5,554 nt of DNA. It comes from a bacterium (lineage in GTDB: Bacteria > Patescibacteriota > Saccharimonadia > Saccharimonadales > UBA4665). This document shows, in pieces, positions 4,655 through 5,554 of the stretch (position 1 is the stretch's first letter; each line of letters begins with the position of its first letter). The notes beneath the pieces are model-generated. The model was not told the origin of the DNA. It saw nothing but the letters and a program-made list of their open reading frames with translations, and ran no database searches. The stretch lies in contig JAJZHX010000037.1 of the NCBI GenBank assembly GCA_021804315.1, forward strand, positions 1-5,554. The letters run 5' to 3'. Position numbers and translations under genes: made by a program.

Positions 4655-4656
4655 TT

Positions 4657-4687
4657 TGGTACACCATAGTGAACGAAGTTATAACCT
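4657..4687 (-). repeat. Tail repeat C, downstream of the hypothetical gene
   Basis: The plus strand begins TGGTACACCATAGTGAACG and ends ATAACCT. It is 28/31 identical to copy B and lies 5 nt past the stop codon of the gene ending at 4693. It directly abuts the palindrome that overlaps the antitoxin 2 promoter. Confidence 0.75.
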
Positions 4688-4692
4688 CTATG

Positions 4693-5175
4693 TTAGCGGT
4701 CAACAACTAGCCTGTTGAACTGATGATCTGACCCGCCATAAACGAAGCCCCCAGCAGATTCCTGTACTTTCTCTGTGCTAGTTATAAAACCCAGTGACCA
4801 AGATTCTGGTAACTTCTCGTAAGGAGGACGTATTGGGTTTTTTGCCGAGCCGCCACTACGCCAATATTCCTCCGTCATTCTACCGTCATTGTTTTCTAAG
4901 AATAGTTTTTCTGCCAGTGTCCGAACACTAGCAGGATCTCTTGCGATCTGCGCTTGTAACTCAGTAGCAACAGATTTAGGCAAATCAACACTTACATTTA
5001 TTATCTGACCACTCCTGCCCCCTTGGAACTCTTTATACCGTGGAAGTTTATTAAGATCATCTGCATTTTCGTCATACCCAAAGTTATAGCGAAAACGAAC
5101 AGCTGGCTCATCTTGTCCAGTCTGTTCATTACGAATCATAACAGGGTAATCACTATTAGGCACAGTTTCTGTCAC
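4693..5175 (-). CDS. Hypothetical protein, 160 residues, probably the 3' part of a broken gene
   Basis: The frame runs from GTG at 5175 to TAA at 4695-4693. The product is soluble and polar, with no signal peptide or membrane segment. It has an amphipathic stretch, VSVDLPKSVATELQAQIARD (about 61-80), a Gly/Pro-rich part (SGGSAKNPIRPPYEKLPESW), and a C-terminus ending GGSDHQFNRLVVDR. I do not recognise the family. The GTG has no Shine-Dalgarno. The same frame continues upstream past a single TAG (5187-5185) into another coding-like stretch, so the GTG start is doubtful and this may be the C-terminal part of a longer protein. Synonymous-site base use looks less AT-rich than in the left part of the window. 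Tail repeat C follows its stop codon. Confidence 0.6.
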   Translation of the reverse strand: MTETVPNSDYPVMIRNEQTGQDEPAVRFRYNFGYDENADDLNKLPRYKEFQGGRSGQIINVSVDLPKSVATELQAQIARDPASVRTLAEKLFLENNDGRMTEEYWRSGGSAKNPIRPPYEKLPESWSLGFITSTEKVQESAGGFVYGGSDHQFNRLVVDR

Positions 5176-5184
5176 GGCGTATTG

Positions 5185-5439
5185 CTATGTCTGGGTACGG
5201 CCAAAGCGCCCTTTTTTTATTTGACGCTCTTTAGTAACAGCACGAGTTTCCTGCTTAGTTAAATCTCTAAACATAACAGCCTCAGCTAGGTCGCCTAATA
5301 TCTCAGGATCTCTTCCCTCGTTTTTGACCTTTTTAGGTATGTCCTGCAGAAAGGTAAGGCCGGATTTAATGTCTCCTAATGACGTGAAACCCTTTAGGTC
5401 AGTCTTTAAGCAGGTTTTTCCCTTAGCAGAGCTTGTATA
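5185..5439 (-). pseudogene. Upstream part of the hypothetical gene, cut off by in-frame TAG and lacking a start
   Basis: On the minus strand this frame is open from just after TAA (5442-5440) to TAG (5187-5185), 84 sense codons. It includes KGFTSLGDIKSGLTFLQDI, RDPEILGDLAEAVMFRDL and RQIKKGRFGRTQT. The composition looks like real protein. The next codons (CAA TAC GCC, then GTG at 5175) are in the same frame as the 160-residue protein. There is no ATG, GTG or TTG at the head of the frame; the only ATG (5274) would leave 29 residues. The simplest reading is a gene that has lost its 5' end near 5440 and acquired a nonsense codon. Readthrough or a sequencing error are alternatives. Confidence 0.45.
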
Positions 5440-5554
5440 TTAAACCTAGCTCTTTACTTCGGTAAAGGGTAAAATACAAATATCTGGTATGGAGGACGTC
5501 AAAGATGAGCTTGGGAACAACAGTTTTGTTGTATCTCGCAATATAGACTGTCGC
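5440..5554. other. Right-edge region with two competing partial open frames and a UUCG hairpin
   Basis: On the plus strand a frame opens at 5450 with ATG at 5489 (MEDVKDELGNNSFVVSRN) and runs off the edge. On the minus strand a frame entering from the edge (ATVYIARYNKTVVPKLIFD and so on) ends at TAA 5425-5423. Each is too short to choose between. A hairpin with stem CTTTAC/GTAAAG (5452-5457, 5462-5467), extendable with one G-T pair to 5450/5469, carries a TTCG loop. This reads C(UUCG)G in plus-strand RNA. A TATATT at 5436-5441 could be a plus-strand -10 box, with no good -35. Confidence 0.3.

Noticed and set aside
3018..4687. Classical integron attC sites
   Set aside because: I looked for the RYYYAAC / GTTRRRY core pair around each tail repeat on both strands and did not find a correctly spaced pair; no integrase gene is in the window.
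3018..4687. CRISPR array
   Set aside because: There are only three diverged copies at 758-881 bp spacing with genes between them; this is not a spacer-repeat array and no cas gene is present.
5200..5220. Plus-strand terminator (GC-rich stretch followed by seven T residues)
   Set aside because: The GC-rich bases do not form a proper stem, and the T-run is the complement of Lys codons in the minus-strand frame.
5023..5262. 79-codon open frame on the plus strand at the right end
   Set aside because: It lies opposite the minus-strand coding-like frames, its hydrophobic content is the complement of those frames, and it lacks a ribosome-binding site.
5451..5470. A fourth, inverted tail repeat at the right edge
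   Set aside because: Only TTACTTCG is shared with the minus-strand form of copy B; the rest does not align, so chance is likelier.

Overview
The window looks like a stretch of a small, AT-rich bacterial genome read with the standard code. Ordinary TGG tryptophans, ten supported stop codons that are all TAA or TAG, short intergenic gaps, very small genes, and an 8-helix membrane protein carrying a P-x4-W motif together suggest a Patescibacteria/CPR lineage, most likely Saccharibacteria (TM7). The lineage is an inference from style and protein families. No rRNA or tRNA gene is visible that could fix it.

Left part (1-2965), conserved-looking housekeeping and membrane genes. A 39-residue charged small protein lies on the minus strand, and a YihY/BrkB-family inner-membrane protein reads away from it on the plus strand. 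A second tiny minus-strand gene (23 residues, excellent Shine-Dalgarno) sits tail-to-tail with yihY. Divergent from it is a two-gene plus-strand operon. The first gene is an 8-TM protein built from two copies of a 4-TM module. The second is a spermidine-synthase-fold enzyme lacking parts of the aminopropyltransferase active site. The pair resembles a split version of the known fusions of a membrane domain with a spermidine-synthase-like domain.

Right part (2966-5554), an accessory island in which every supported gene is on the minus strand. In transcription order it holds a damaged hypothetical gene (about 5439-4693, interrupted by an in-frame TAG), then an AbrB-antitoxin/PIN-toxin pair (4591-3947), then a second unrelated-looking AbrB/PIN pair (3723-3064). 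Each of the three units is followed, 5-17 nt after its last stop codon, by a related 31-bp repeat in the same orientation (4657-4687, 3899-3929, 3018-3048). This 'gene(s) plus tail repeat' layout is like a cassette array. No integrase gene is present and I do not find integron attC core sites, so the repeat type is open.

Both antitoxin genes have a clear sigma70-type promoter (TTGCAT or TTGATT, exactly 17 nt, TATAGT or TATACT) whose -10 box ends 7 nt before the ATG. The messages should therefore be leaderless, and this sets the start of the first antitoxin at 3723. Palindromes and repeats containing GTAATGA or GTAAGGA overlap these promoters and are probable autoregulatory operators. The last ~115 bases contain two competing open frames running off the edge and a UUCG-capped hairpin.
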